Below, piece after piece: positions 17,940-27,515 of a stretch of DNA of 64,000 nucleotides. Each line of letters starts with the position of its first letter. The stretch's first letter is position 1. The stretch is from JAHZMA01 sp965205905. GTDB taxonomy: Bacteria; Pseudomonadota; Alphaproteobacteria; JABAAW01; JAHZMA01. The notes beneath the pieces are model-generated. The model did no database searches, was not told the origin of the DNA, and was given only the letters and a program-made list of their open reading frames with translations. A program made the position numbers and the translations under genes. The stretch is from NCBI GenBank assembly GCA_965205905.1, contig CBDBHZ010000011.1:62001-126000 (forward strand), read 5' to 3'.

Positions 17940-18422
17940 ATGTTGAAACAAAGAATGAAAAGTTTTTTACTGATTGAGTTGCTGTCAGGCTTGGCGTTAA
18001 CGTTTAAGGCGATGTTTAAGCCTAAATATACGGTGAATTATCCTTATGAAAAAGGACCGTTAAGCCCCAGATTTCGTGGTGAACATGCGTTGCGCCGCTA
18101 TCCTAATGGTGAGGAGCGTTGTATCGCCTGTAAATTATGCGAAGCAATTTGCCCTGCACAAGCGATTCTTATTGAAACCGAACCGCGTGATGATGGCTCG
18201 CGCCGCACCACCCGTTACGATATTGATATGACGAAATGTATCTATTGCGGTTTTTGCCAAGAAGCCTGCCCTGTTGATGCGATTGTGGAAGGTCCAAATT
18301 TTGAATTTGCCACCGAAACAAGGCAAGAATTATATTATGATAAAGACAAATTATTGGCAAATGGTGATAGGTGGGAAAGCGCGATTGCTGCCAATTTAGA
18401 AAAGGATGCCCCTTACAGATAG
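17940..18422 (+). CDS. nuoI: NADH-quinone oxidoreductase subunit I
   Basis: Peripheral subunit with two [4Fe-4S] clusters (N6a and N6b) that feed cluster N2. 160 residues from the ATG at 17940; the frame is open upstream into nuoH but those residues are not family-like. The two ferredoxin motifs are CIACKLCEAICP (about 61-72) and CIYCGFCQEACP (about 100-111). An amphipathic N-terminal helix (SFLLIELLSGLALTFKAMF) lies along the membrane. Confidence 0.95.
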   Translation: MLKQRMKSFLLIELLSGLALTFKAMFKPKYTVNYPYEKGPLSPRFRGEHALRRYPNGEERCIACKLCEAICPAQAILIETEPRDDGSRRTTRYDIDMTKCIYCGFCQEACPVDAIVEGPNFEFATETRQELYYDKDKLLANGDRWESAIAANLEKDAPYR

Positions 18423-18434
18423 GGTGAAAAAATC

Positions 18435-19076
18435 ATGGTTATTTATAATATCGTTTTTTATATTTTTGCATCGCTGATAATATTTTCGGCATTGATGGTT
18501 GTGGTGGCGCGCAATCCTGTGCATTCGGTATTGTTTCTAATCTTGGCATTTTTCAATTCAGCAGGCTTGTTTTTACTGCGCGGTGCAGAATTTTTGGCGA
18601 TGACTTTGGTGATTGTGTATGTGGGCGCGGTGGCGGTGTTATTCCTATTTGTGGTGATGATGCTGGATATTCAGATAGATGATGTGAAGCGCAAATTCGG
18701 ACGGTATTTTTTGTTTGCGGTCTTATTGGGCTTGTTGCTATTGGTGGAATTGATATTAGCGATTAACGGGCAAACTGGCTTTTATCAGGGTGGTTTTTAT
18801 CAATCAGCGCAAGAAATTAATATCACTGATAATACCAGAGAGATTGGCATGTTGCTTTACACCGAATATGCCTATATGTTTGTAGCGGTCGGCATGATTT
18901 TATTGCTGGCAATGATGGGCGCGATTGTTCTCACCTTACGAAAACGAACGGGTGTGTTACGGCAAGATATTTATGTTCAAAACAACCGTTCGCGTGATAG
19001 TGTGCGGTTGGTTGACCCGTTAAAGAGTAATGTTGGAAAAAGTAATAATGAAAAAAATGATAAAGGGCAGAAATAA
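18435..19076 (+). CDS. nuoJ: NADH-quinone oxidoreductase subunit J
   Basis: Membrane subunit of 213 residues with five predicted helices. The conserved helix-3 region AEFLAMTLVIVYVGAVAVLFLFVVMML, involved in coupling, is intact. The C-terminal tail after about residue 170 is hydrophilic and rich in Asn and Lys (KSNVGKSNNEKNDKGQK). The stop overlaps the nuoK start by one base. Confidence 0.94.
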   Translation: MVIYNIVFYIFASLIIFSALMVVVARNPVHSVLFLILAFFNSAGLFLLRGAEFLAMTLVIVYVGAVAVLFLFVVMMLDIQIDDVKRKFGRYFLFAVLLGLLLLVELILAINGQTGFYQGGFYQSAQEINITDNTREIGMLLYTEYAYMFVAVGMILLLAMMGAIVLTLRKRTGVLRQDIYVQNNRSRDSVRLVDPLKSNVGKSNNEKNDKGQK

Positions 19077-19390
19077 TGGGTTTTGATGTTACATTATATC
19101 ACTATTATCTATTAAGCGCATTGGTGTTTACCTTTGGGCTGTTTGGCATTTTTCTCAATAAGCGCAATGTGATTGTTATATTGATGTCAATAGAATTGAT
19201 GCTATTGGCGGTGAACATCAATTTTGTCGCGATTTCAACCGAATTAAATGATGTTGCAGGGCAGATTTTTAGCCTGTTCATTCTATCAGTGGCTGCCGCT
19301 GAAGCAGCGATTGGGCTAGCGATTTTGGTTGTCTATTACCGTAACCGTGCATCGATTGCGGTCGATACGATTTCTACGATGAAGGGTTAA
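19076..19390 (+). CDS. nuoK: NADH-quinone oxidoreductase subunit K
   Basis: Mrp-antiporter-related membrane subunit, 104 residues, three membrane helices. The conserved SIELMLLAVNINF with its membrane glutamate and the later AAAEAAIGLAILVVYYRNR with a second glutamate are both present; these belong to the central proton channel. It overlaps nuoJ and nuoL by a single base at each end. Confidence 0.95.
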   Translation: MGFDVTLYHYYLLSALVFTFGLFGIFLNKRNVIVILMSIELMLLAVNINFVAISTELNDVAGQIFSLFILSVAAAEAAIGLAILVVYYRNRASIAVDTISTMKG

Positions 19391-21327
19391 TGATGGAATT
19401 GGTTCAATTTATCGTTTTTGCGCCGCTTGTTGCCGCGATTTTTGCCTATCTTGCCAAACCTTATTTGGGCGATATGGGCGCGCAAGCCATTACCACACTC
19501 ACCGTCTTAATTGCCGCCATTTTGGCATGGCTGTTATTCTTAAACACCCTGCCATCGCCGGGTTTGGAAGTTTTCCATATTGCGCGTTGGGGTGCTGTGG
19601 GGGATTTTGTCTTTAATTGGGCGTTACGGGTTGATAGTCTCAGCATTGTGATGATGTTGGTGGTTACCAGCGTATCAGCAATGGTGCATATTTATTCTGT
19701 CGGCTATATGAGCCACGATACCTCGATTCCGCGCTTTATGGCATATTTAAGCATCTTCACATTCTTTATGCTGATGTTGGTAACGGCTGATAATTTAGTG
19801 CAGTTATTTTTTGGCTGGGAAGGGGTTGGGCTTGCCTCTTATTTATTGATTGGTTTTTGGCACCATAAGGATTCTGCCAATCATGCGGCGATTAAGGCGT
19901 TTTTGGTCAATCGCGTTGGTGATATTGGTTTCGCGCTTGGCATTTTTGCGATTTATATTGTCTTTGGTTCGGTAGAATTTAGCGAGATTTTTGCTAACAC
20001 TGCCGCATACTCAACCGAAACTTTCGTGTTTTTCGGCTTTGAAGCTCATGCCTTTACGGTGATTGCGCTGTTGTTATTTATTGGCGCGATGGGCAAATCG
20101 GCACAATTAGGATTGCATACTTGGTTGCCCGATGCAATGGAAGGGCCAACACCCGTGAGCGCGCTGATTCATGCCGCCACGATGGTAACAGCAGGCGTGT
20201 TTATGCTGTGCCGTCTCTCGCCGATATTTGAATATGCACCAACCGCTTTAATGGTGGTTACCATTATTGGCGCAAGCACTGCGTTTTTTGCAGGCACGGT
20301 CGCCATCACGCAAACCGATATTAAACGGGTGATTGCCTATTCCACTTGCTCGCAATTAGGTTATATGTTTTTTGCGATTGGCGTTTCTGCCTATCCTGCG
20401 GCGATGTTCCACCTCACCACCCATGCGTTTTTCAAGGCGCTGTTATTTTTAGGGGCGGGTTCAGTAATTCATAATATTCATCACGAACAAGATATGCGAA
20501 ATATGGGGGGCTTGCGTACATTGATGCCACTCACCTATTTATTTATGCTGATAGGCTCGCTTTCTTTGATGGGGGTGCCGCTTTTTGCAGGCTATTATTC
20601 GAAAGATTTGATTTTGGAATCCGCCTTTGCCGCCCATAGTAACGTTGGCTATTATGCGTTTTGGTTAGGTATTGCGGCGGCATTCAGCACTGCTTTTTAT
20701 TCAGTAAGACTTTTATTAATGAGCTTTCACGGGCAATCACGCCTGAATCGACAAGTGTTGCTAAAAACCCATGAAGCACCCATCATCATGCTGTTGCCAT
20801 TGGCGATTTTAGCCATCGGCGCAATTTTTTCTGGCATTTGGTTTTACGATATTATGGTTGGCAAGGAATTTCATCAATTTTGGGGTGATGCCATTTATAT
20901 AGCACCCTATCATCATGCGTTTGAAGAAGCACATCATGTGAGTGAGGCGGTTAAAAAATTACCGATTATCATGGCGGCGATGGGCGCAATATTGGCAGTT
21001 ATTTGTTATCAGTTTTTGCCTGCTTTGCCAAATATCACTGCAAACCTTGCCAAACCTGCCTATCGGTTTTTACTCAATAAATGGTATTTTGATGAATTAT
21101 ATGATGCTATTTTCGTAAAACCAGCACTTAGAATCGGACAGATTTTATGGCGTGGCGATAAAAATGTGATTGATAGAATCGGGCCTGATGGCGTTAGCAA
21201 AGAAGTGAAATCATTATCGCAATTTGCATCATGGTTGCAAAGTGGCTTTATTTATCATTACGCTTTTGCGATGTTAATTGGTGTGGTCTTACTGGCTGGT
21301 TTGGTCAGTTTAGTGGTTAGTTTTTAA
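19390..21327 (+). CDS. nuoL: NADH-quinone oxidoreductase subunit L
   Basis: Distal antiporter-like proton-pumping subunit, 645 residues, with about sixteen membrane helices and the lateral helix near the C-terminus. Family segments seen are FFGWEGVGLASYLLIGFW, then SAQLGLHTWLPDAMEGPTPVSALIHAATMVTAG and the lysine helix TDIKRVIAYSTCSQLGYMF. A second ATG three bases on could also serve as the start. Confidence 0.95.
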   Translation: MMELVQFIVFAPLVAAIFAYLAKPYLGDMGAQAITTLTVLIAAILAWLLFLNTLPSPGLEVFHIARWGAVGDFVFNWALRVDSLSIVMMLVVTSVSAMVHIYSVGYMSHDTSIPRFMAYLSIFTFFMLMLVTADNLVQLFFGWEGVGLASYLLIGFWHHKDSANHAAIKAFLVNRVGDIGFALGIFAIYIVFGSVEFSEIFANTAAYSTETFVFFGFEAHAFTVIALLLFIGAMGKSAQLGLHTWLPDAMEGPTPVSALIHAATMVTAGVFMLCRLSPIFEYAPTALMVVTIIGASTAFFAGTVAITQTDIKRVIAYSTCSQLGYMFFAIGVSAYPAAMFHLTTHAFFKALLFLGAGSVIHNIHHEQDMRNMGGLRTLMPLTYLFMLIGSLSLMGVPLFAGYYSKDLILESAFAAHSNVGYYAFWLGIAAAFSTAFYSVRLLLMSFHGQSRLNRQVLLKTHEAPIIMLLPLAILAIGAIFSGIWFYDIMVGKEFHQFWGDAIYIAPYHHAFEEAHHVSEAVKKLPIIMAAMGAILAVICYQFLPALPNITANLAKPAYRFLLNKWYFDELYDAIFVKPALRIGQILWRGDKNVIDRIGPDGVSKEVKSLSQFASWLQSGFIYHYAFAMLIGVVLLAGLVSLVVSF

Positions 21328-21335
21328 GGATTATT

Positions 21336-22814
21336 ATGATTGCACAATGGCCCATATTAAGCATGATTATCTTCCTACCTCTGGTGGGGGTAGCGGCAAT
21401 GATGTTTTTACGCGATAAAGAGCAAAGCATGGCGCTGAATGCAAAACGGACGGCATTGGCGGTATCGTCTGCGGTGTTTGTGCTCACCTTATTTTTATGG
21501 CTAGGTTTTGATAATAGCGCGCAAGGCTTTCAATATCAGCAATATATTGTTTGGTTTCCCAATACCACCCTTGCCTATCATGTTGGGATTGATGGTATTT
21601 CATTAAGCTTTATGTTGCTCACCACTTTTTTAGTGCCGATTTGCGTGTTGGCGAGCTGGCATTCTGTACAGACGAATGTTAAATATTATATGGTTTCATT
21701 CTTGGTGCTAGAAACATTAATGTTAGGCACTTTTGCCGCGCTGAATACGATTTTATTTTATGTGTTTTTTGAAGCGGTGCTGATACCGATGTTCATCATT
21801 ATCGGCATTTGGGGTGGCAAAAATAAAATCTATGCCGCTTTTAAGTTTTTTCTCTATACCTTGCTTGGCTCAATTTTGATGCTGATTGCACTGATTGTGA
21901 TGGGCTATTATGCTGGCACCACCGATATTCCTGAATTGATGCAATATGATTTTCCACTTTCGTTGCAGAAATGGCTGTGGCTAGCATTTTTTGCCTCGTT
22001 TGCTGTAAAAATGCCAATGTGGCCAGTGCATACATGGTTGCCCGATGCCCATGTTGAAGCCCCAACCGCAGGCTCAGTAATTTTGGCAGGGGTGTTATTG
22101 AAAATGGGCGGCTATGGCTTTATCCGTTTCTCGCTCCCCATGTTGCCAGATGCAAGCGTGTATTTCGCGCCAATGGTGTTTGTGTTATCGGTCATCGCGG
22201 TGATTTACACCTCTTTGGTGGCGTTAGCGCAAACCGATATGAAAAAATTGATTGCCTATTCATCAGTCGCCCATATGGGATTTGTAACCGCAGGTTTATT
22301 TGCGGGTAATCCGCAAGGGATTAGTGGTGCGATGGTGCAAATGTTGAGTCATGGCTTAATTTCAGCCGCCTTATTTTTATGTGTGGGTGTGGTTTATGAT
22401 AGAATCCATAGCCGCGATATTGCAAAATATTCAGGGCTTGTCACGAACATGCCGCGCTATGCGTTTTTCTTTTTATTCTTTACGATGGCATCAGTCGGCT
22501 TGCCCGGCACCAGCGGATTTGTTGGTGAGTTTTTGGTATTGGTTGGCACATTTCAAGCCAGCACAATTATCGGCACATTGATTGCCAGTGGCATGGTATT
22601 AGGGGCGGCCTATGCGTTATGGCTGTATCGGCGCGTAATGTATGGCAAATTATTATCGGGCCTTACCGATATAAAAGAGTTAGATAGGCGCGAATTTTTA
22701 ATATTCACAGCTATCGGTTTATTGGTGCTATGGATGGGTGTTTACCCGATTAGCTTTTTAGATTTATTTGAGGTGCCCGTTGAATTTTTGGTCGCGCGCA
22801 TGGGGGGTGCATAA
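21336..22814 (+). CDS. nuoM: NADH-quinone oxidoreductase subunit M
   Basis: Second antiporter-like proton-pumping subunit, 492 residues and about fourteen membrane helices. Key segments are YVFFEAVLIPMFIIIGIWGG with the channel glutamate, KMPMWPVHTWLPDAHVEAPTAGSVILAG and TDMKKLIAYSSVAHMGFV. It lies eight bases after nuoL. Confidence 0.95.
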   Translation: MIAQWPILSMIIFLPLVGVAAMMFLRDKEQSMALNAKRTALAVSSAVFVLTLFLWLGFDNSAQGFQYQQYIVWFPNTTLAYHVGIDGISLSFMLLTTFLVPICVLASWHSVQTNVKYYMVSFLVLETLMLGTFAALNTILFYVFFEAVLIPMFIIIGIWGGKNKIYAAFKFFLYTLLGSILMLIALIVMGYYAGTTDIPELMQYDFPLSLQKWLWLAFFASFAVKMPMWPVHTWLPDAHVEAPTAGSVILAGVLLKMGGYGFIRFSLPMLPDASVYFAPMVFVLSVIAVIYTSLVALAQTDMKKLIAYSSVAHMGFVTAGLFAGNPQGISGAMVQMLSHGLISAALFLCVGVVYDRIHSRDIAKYSGLVTNMPRYAFFFLFFTMASVGLPGTSGFVGEFLVLVGTFQASTIIGTLIASGMVLGAAYALWLYRRVMYGKLLSGLTDIKELDRREFLIFTAIGLLVLWMGVYPISFLDLFEVPVEFLVARMGGA

Positions 22815-22816
22815 AG

Positions 22817-24271
22817 ATGTTGTATCATTTTTCAATTCTTGCTCCTGAAATTATTTTGGCATCGGTTATTTTAGTGTTTATTGCAAGCGCCGCCTTTATT
22901 GATGATGCTGATAAAGCCCACCGCCTTAGCTATAGTGCAAGCCTATTGGCATTGGGGGCGTGTTTTATCGCCATATTATTGCAGTTTCAATGGTTCGCTG
23001 ATAGCAAATATTTGCTGTTTTCGGGACAATTTATCTGGGATGATTTGGCAAGCTATGCCAAGATGTTGGTATTGACTGGCACATTCTTAGTGTTGCTGAT
23101 TGGTGCGGAAGAATGTAAGAATTTGGGAATGAATCAATTTGAATATCCGATTTTGGTGCTGTTTGCGGTGCTGGGTATGATGGTGATGATTTCTGCCAAT
23201 CATCTGTTGGTGCTCTATATCGGGCTTGAATTGCAAAGTCTTGCGCTTTATGTGATGGTGGCGTTTCGCCGTGATTCGATTCGTGAATCCGAAGCGGGCT
23301 TGAAATATTTTGTGTTGGGCGCATTATCATCTGGTATCATTCTGTATGGCGCAAGTTTGGTCTATGGCTTTACGGGCAGTTTAGGTTTTGATGATATTGC
23401 CAGTAATATCAGCAATGGCGGTGTAGCGGTTGGCGCGATTATTGGCATGACATTCTTGATTGCGGGCATTGCGTTTAAATTATCAGCCGTGCCATTCCAT
23501 ATGTGGACGCCTGATGTGTATGAGGGGACTGCCCTGCCCGTTACCAGCTTTTTTGCCAATGTGCCAAAAATTGCCGCCTTTATTTTATTCACCCGATTAT
23601 TGATGACTGCATTTGCTGATGTGGTGGTGCAATGGCAAATGGTGGTGATGCTGATTGCGATACTATCGATGGGTTTGGCATGTTTTGCTGCCATTGCTCA
23701 AAAAAATATCAAAAGGCTGATTGCCTATAGTTCCATCGGGCATATGGGCTATGCGCTGGTAGGGCTTTCTGCAGGCACGCAAGAAGGTGTCTCCGCTATT
23801 TTGGTTTATCTCACCATTTATATGGTAACGGGTATCGGCTTATTTGCGTGTATTTTATCAACGCGCAATGCACAGGGTAATTATGAGAATATCAGTGATT
23901 TTTCTGGGTTATTGCATCATTCGCCAAGCCTTGCGGTGGCATTGCTCATCTTTATGTTTTCAATGGCGGGCATTCCACCAATGGCAGGCTTTTTTGCCAA
24001 ATTTTATGTGTTCAAAGCGGCATTATCGCAAGAGCTTTATTTATTGGTGATTGTGGCAGCCCTAACCAGTGTGGTCAGCGCGTTTTATTATCTGCATATC
24101 ATACGGCTGATGTTTTTTGATAGCGCCAAAATCACGCATCAAATCAATCAAAATCTGGTCTTGCGTATGGTGATTTTCATCACATCAAGCTTGGTATTGG
24201 TTTTTGCATTATGGCCTGCACCGCTTATCTATATGGTGGAATTAGCCGCCATCTCATTATTTATCAGATAA
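22817..24271 (+). CDS. nuoN: NADH-quinone oxidoreductase subunit N
   Basis: Third antiporter-like subunit, 484 residues, about fourteen membrane helices, completing the 14-gene complex I set in canonical order. Seen are YIGLELQSLALYVMVAFRR, KLSAVPFHMWTPDVYEGTALPVTSFFA and KNIKRLIAYSSIGHMGYALVG. It begins two bases after nuoM and is followed five bases on by birA. Confidence 0.95.
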   Translation: MLYHFSILAPEIILASVILVFIASAAFIDDADKAHRLSYSASLLALGACFIAILLQFQWFADSKYLLFSGQFIWDDLASYAKMLVLTGTFLVLLIGAEECKNLGMNQFEYPILVLFAVLGMMVMISANHLLVLYIGLELQSLALYVMVAFRRDSIRESEAGLKYFVLGALSSGIILYGASLVYGFTGSLGFDDIASNISNGGVAVGAIIGMTFLIAGIAFKLSAVPFHMWTPDVYEGTALPVTSFFANVPKIAAFILFTRLLMTAFADVVVQWQMVVMLIAILSMGLACFAAIAQKNIKRLIAYSSIGHMGYALVGLSAGTQEGVSAILVYLTIYMVTGIGLFACILSTRNAQGNYENISDFSGLLHHSPSLAVALLIFMFSMAGIPPMAGFFAKFYVFKAALSQELYLLVIVAALTSVVSAFYYLHIIRLMFFDSAKITHQINQNLVLRMVIFITSSLVLVFALWPAPLIYMVELAAISLFIR

Positions 24272-24275
24272 TAAC

Positions 24276-24998
24276 ATGTTTTTAGAGCTGGATTCCATCG
24301 ATTCCACCAATGAGGAAGCCAAAAGATTATTGCAAAAATCAACGCTAGAACATGGCAGTGTGATTTGGGCAAAACAGCAAACCGCAGGCAAAGGCAGATT
24401 AGGCAGGTCGTGGGAATCGCCTATTGGTAATTTATATTTTTCAATGATTATCCACCCCGATTTAACCCGTGCTTCATTACCGCAATATTCACCCTTTGTG
24501 GCTTGCGTGTTAAGCTCGGTGATTGCATGGTATATGGACGACCCTGAAGATGTTAGCTATAAATGGCCAAATGATATTCTTATCAGAGGCAAAAAAACCG
24601 CAGGAATTTTGATTGAAAGCAATCAAGATTCGGGAGAATCAGTGCTGATTATTGGCGTTGGTGTGAATGTTGAATCATCACCGCTTAAAACATATTTTCC
24701 CGCAACATCAATGCGTGAGGAAGGGGTGAGTGATGCCGATGCGTTTCATGTGTTGAGCCGTTTCCTCAGTGAGTATGATGTTTGGTGGCAATTTTGGCAC
24801 GCCAAAGGATTTAAGGCGGTGATTAAAGAATTGCAATCGAATCTGTATGGCATCGGTAAAATGATGCGCCTGCAAATCACGCCAAACCATTGGGTAGATG
24901 GTATCTATAAAGGCATTGATGATTATGGTTGTTTACTGCTTGAAGATGATAAGGGCAAGGTAGAAAAATTTCACGCTGGCGATGTGTTTATGCTATGA
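24276..24998 (+). CDS. birA: Biotin-[acetyl-CoA-carboxylase] ligase
   Basis: Attaches biotin to the carboxyl-carrier protein of acetyl-CoA carboxylase through biotinyl-AMP. 240 residues with only the catalytic domain; the N-terminal repressor helix-turn-helix of the E. coli protein is absent, so it is a group I ligase without regulatory function. Motifs are STNEEA (10-15), the ATP/biotin loop AGKGRLGRSW (37-46), KWPNDIL (96-102) and GKKTAGILIE (105-114). nuoN-birA-coaX-rnj is a common alphaproteobacterial order. Confidence 0.93.
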   Translation: MFLELDSIDSTNEEAKRLLQKSTLEHGSVIWAKQQTAGKGRLGRSWESPIGNLYFSMIIHPDLTRASLPQYSPFVACVLSSVIAWYMDDPEDVSYKWPNDILIRGKKTAGILIESNQDSGESVLIIGVGVNVESSPLKTYFPATSMREEGVSDADAFHVLSRFLSEYDVWWQFWHAKGFKAVIKELQSNLYGIGKMMRLQITPNHWVDGIYKGIDDYGCLLLEDDKGKVEKFHAGDVFML

Positions 24999-25010
24999 GG
25001 GTAATATTTT

Positions 25011-25810
25011 ATGCTATTGGCAATTGATTCAGGCAATAGCAATATTGTGATTGCGCTTTATGGCCATCAAAAAACTGACTTGACGCAAAAAAAAATGTGG
25101 CGGTTGCAAAATGTAACGTACATCGCACTGCCGATGAATATGCGGCATTATTGCAACAATTTCTGGCAAGCGAACAATTAAGCATGATTGATATTCAAGG
25201 CATCGCAATTTCATCAGTTGTGCCGTTGGTTGAAACAAATTTGATATTATTGGCAAAAACTTATTTCCCAGATGCAAGGTTGAAAATAGTGGGGCATGAT
25301 AGTTTTGTGCCGAATATGAAAGTGTTGATAGATAGCCCGCAACAATTAGGGGCTGATAGGCTCATCAATGGTTTTTATGGCTACCGTCTGTATCAATCGC
25401 CTTTAATTATCGTTGATTTTGGCACGGCAACCACCTTTGATGTGATGAATAAACAAGGCGAATATTGTGGCGGCGTGATTGCGCCGGGCATCAATCTTTC
25501 TATGCAGGCATTGGCACAAGGCACAGCAAAATTACCGATGGGGCAGTTTAAGAAACCACCAAATATTATCGGCACAAATACGGAGTCCGCCATGCAATCA
25601 GGATTTTTTTATGGCACGATTGGCATTGTTGAAAGCATCATCAATCGTATCCAAACGCAAATGCAAGCGAATCTTACCATCATTGCAACCGGCGGTCATG
25701 CCACATTAATCGCGCAGGAATGCAGCATAATTCAACATGTTGATAGCAACCTCACCCTAAATGGTTTGGTGTGTCTTTACCATGAAACAACTAAAACAAG
25801 TGATAAATAA
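25011..25810 (+). CDS. coaX: Type III pantothenate kinase, with frameshift
   Basis: Phosphorylates pantothenate, the first step of coenzyme A synthesis. The N-terminus starts at ATG 25011 (LLAIDSGNSNIVIALYG, the ATP-binding strand) and reads to MWRLQNVT, the usual WR segment; that frame then stops at about 25180. The rest (HRTADEYAALLQQ, then GADRLINGFYGY, IVDFGTATTFDV and GGVIAPGINLS) continues in the -1 frame from about 25115. Joining the two gives about 266 residues, the family length. A nine-base A-run lies at 25087-25095, but slipping there would lose the WR segment, so the break is more likely at 25105-25125. Sequencing error or true mutation cannot be separated here. Confidence 0.88.
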
Positions 25811-25825
25811 AATGAGAAAAATAAA

Positions 25826-27493
25826 ATGAATCAAGTAAAAAAATTACTAAAATTAGCCAAAGAAAATCAAGATGCATTGCTGTTTATTCCACTAGGTGGG
25901 GTGGGCGAAATTGGCATGAACGCCTATCTGTATCACTATAAAAACACATGGCTATTGGTGGATATTGGCATTGGCTTTGCCGATTACCGCTCACCGGGCA
26001 TTGATACTTTGCTCCCCGATTTAGATATATTAGCCGAGTTACCGCTTGATGCGATATTGCTCACCCATTCGCATGAAGACCATATTGGCGGCATCGCCGA
26101 ACTTATTAGGCGCAATCCTGCACCAATTTATACGGGCGAATATACTGAAATTTTGGTGAAGCAAAAATTAACCGAGTTTAGCAATGTTGAATATCACCAG
26201 ATACAAGCTGATGAGAGTTTTACCATTGGCGATATAGAAATTATTGCGCGCAGTGTGAATCATTCTGTGCCTGAAGCTTTTGCGTTTTATTTTGATACCG
26301 ATTTGGGATTAATCATTCATAGTGGCGATTGGAAATATGATGATGCGCCAATCGTCGGCAAAAGTTTTGCTGCGAGCGATTGGGATTATAAGGGTAAAAA
26401 AATCAAGGCAATGATGTGCGATTCTACCAATGTGATGGTGGCGGGCAATGCGGGGTCGGAATCTATTACCGCCACGTCATTACAGAATATCATTGCTGAT
26501 TCTGACGGTTACCGCTTATTTGTAACATGCTTTGCCTCTAATGTGGCGCGTATGCAAAATATCATGCAAGCCGCGCATGATGCGGGGCGCAAAATTTTGC
26601 TGATGGGGCGCGCAATGAAACGGATTCACGAGGCAGGCACGCAAATGGGTTGGCTGAGTGATGAGTTTAACATTATTGATGAGGATTATATCAGTGAATA
26701 TAATCCTGAAGAATTGCTGATATTGGTAACAGGCTCGCAAGGTGAGGGGCGGGCGATGCTGGCAAAAATCGCACGGGGTGAACTTAAAAAAATAAAATTT
26801 AACGAAAATGATAAGGTGATTTTTTCTAGCCGTACCATACCGGGTAATGAGATTGATATTTCACAGGTTCAAAATAGAATTGCCGCACAAGGTGGCGAAA
26901 TCATCTATGCTGATGATGACCAAGCGATTCATGTTTCGGGGCATTATCAAAGAGATGAGATTGAGGCGACTTATAAAATTTTGAAACCCGAATGGGTGGT
27001 GCCAATGCACGGCGAAGCAAGGCATTTGCGCTTTCATTGCAATGTGGCAGAACAAGCAGGGTTAGGCGCGGTCTATATGCAACAAAATGGCGCGGTGCTG
27101 AAAATCACCGAAGATAATGCAGAAATTTGCGGTATTATAAAATGCGAAACCCATATGGTAGAGCCCAGCGGTTTGATTTTATATGAAGATTCAGAAGAAT
27201 TATTGGAACGCAAAAGAATCATTTATAATGGCGCGTTGCATCTTTCACTCGCTGTTGCCAAGAAAAAAAGTGCCTTAAAAAGCCCACCCTATATCACCCC
27301 GATTGGCGTGACAATTTTTGATGACCAGCTTGATGAGATGGAAGAACAAGTGGCTGAATCATTTAACCAACTTCATAAAGATGGGCTTGAGCTAGATGAC
27401 ATCATCGCGAAATTAAGAACATTATTGAATAAACAAAGCCGTGTCTTACTTAAAAAACGCCCGCTTATCACAATATCCGTGCTAAAAGTTTAA
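25826..27493 (+). CDS. rnj: Ribonuclease J
   Basis: Metallo-beta-lactamase/beta-CASP ribonuclease with endo- and 5'-3' exonuclease activity in mRNA decay and rRNA maturation. 555 residues. The metal motif HSHEDH is at 81-86, with further ligands in NHSVPEA and HSGDWKYD; the beta-CASP part includes VTCFASNVARMQN and VTGSQGEGRAMLAKIA, and HVSGHYQRDE is the late histidine motif. The C-terminal domain (about 460-555) is present. It ends the nuo-birA-coaX transcript and faces a convergent gene. Confidence 0.94.
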   Translation: MNQVKKLLKLAKENQDALLFIPLGGVGEIGMNAYLYHYKNTWLLVDIGIGFADYRSPGIDTLLPDLDILAELPLDAILLTHSHEDHIGGIAELIRRNPAPIYTGEYTEILVKQKLTEFSNVEYHQIQADESFTIGDIEIIARSVNHSVPEAFAFYFDTDLGLIIHSGDWKYDDAPIVGKSFAASDWDYKGKKIKAMMCDSTNVMVAGNAGSESITATSLQNIIADSDGYRLFVTCFASNVARMQNIMQAAHDAGRKILLMGRAMKRIHEAGTQMGWLSDEFNIIDEDYISEYNPEELLILVTGSQGEGRAMLAKIARGELKKIKFNENDKVIFSSRTIPGNEIDISQVQNRIAAQGGEIIYADDDQAIHVSGHYQRDEIEATYKILKPEWVVPMHGEARHLRFHCNVAEQAGLGAVYMQQNGAVLKITEDNAEICGIIKCETHMVEPSGLILYEDSEELLERKRIIYNGALHLSLAVAKKKSALKSPPYITPIGVTIFDDQLDEMEEQVAESFNQLHKDGLELDDIIAKLRTLLNKQSRVLLKKRPLITISVLKV

Positions 27494-27494
27494 A

Positions 27495-27515
27495 CAAAAA
27501 CCAGTCTAGTTTTTG
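27495..27515. terminator. Hairpin between convergent genes
   Basis: CAAAAAC (27495-27501) pairs with GTTTTTG (27509-27515) around a 7-base loop, right between the rnj stop and the stop of the SPFH gene, whose last bases are in the loop. It can form on both strands. A weak, AT-rich bidirectional terminator is likely. Confidence 0.35.

Noticed and set aside
25087..25095. A9 run as the site of the coaX frameshift
   Set aside because: Shifting there would replace the conserved WR segment (MWRLQNVT); keeping it puts the shift further downstream.
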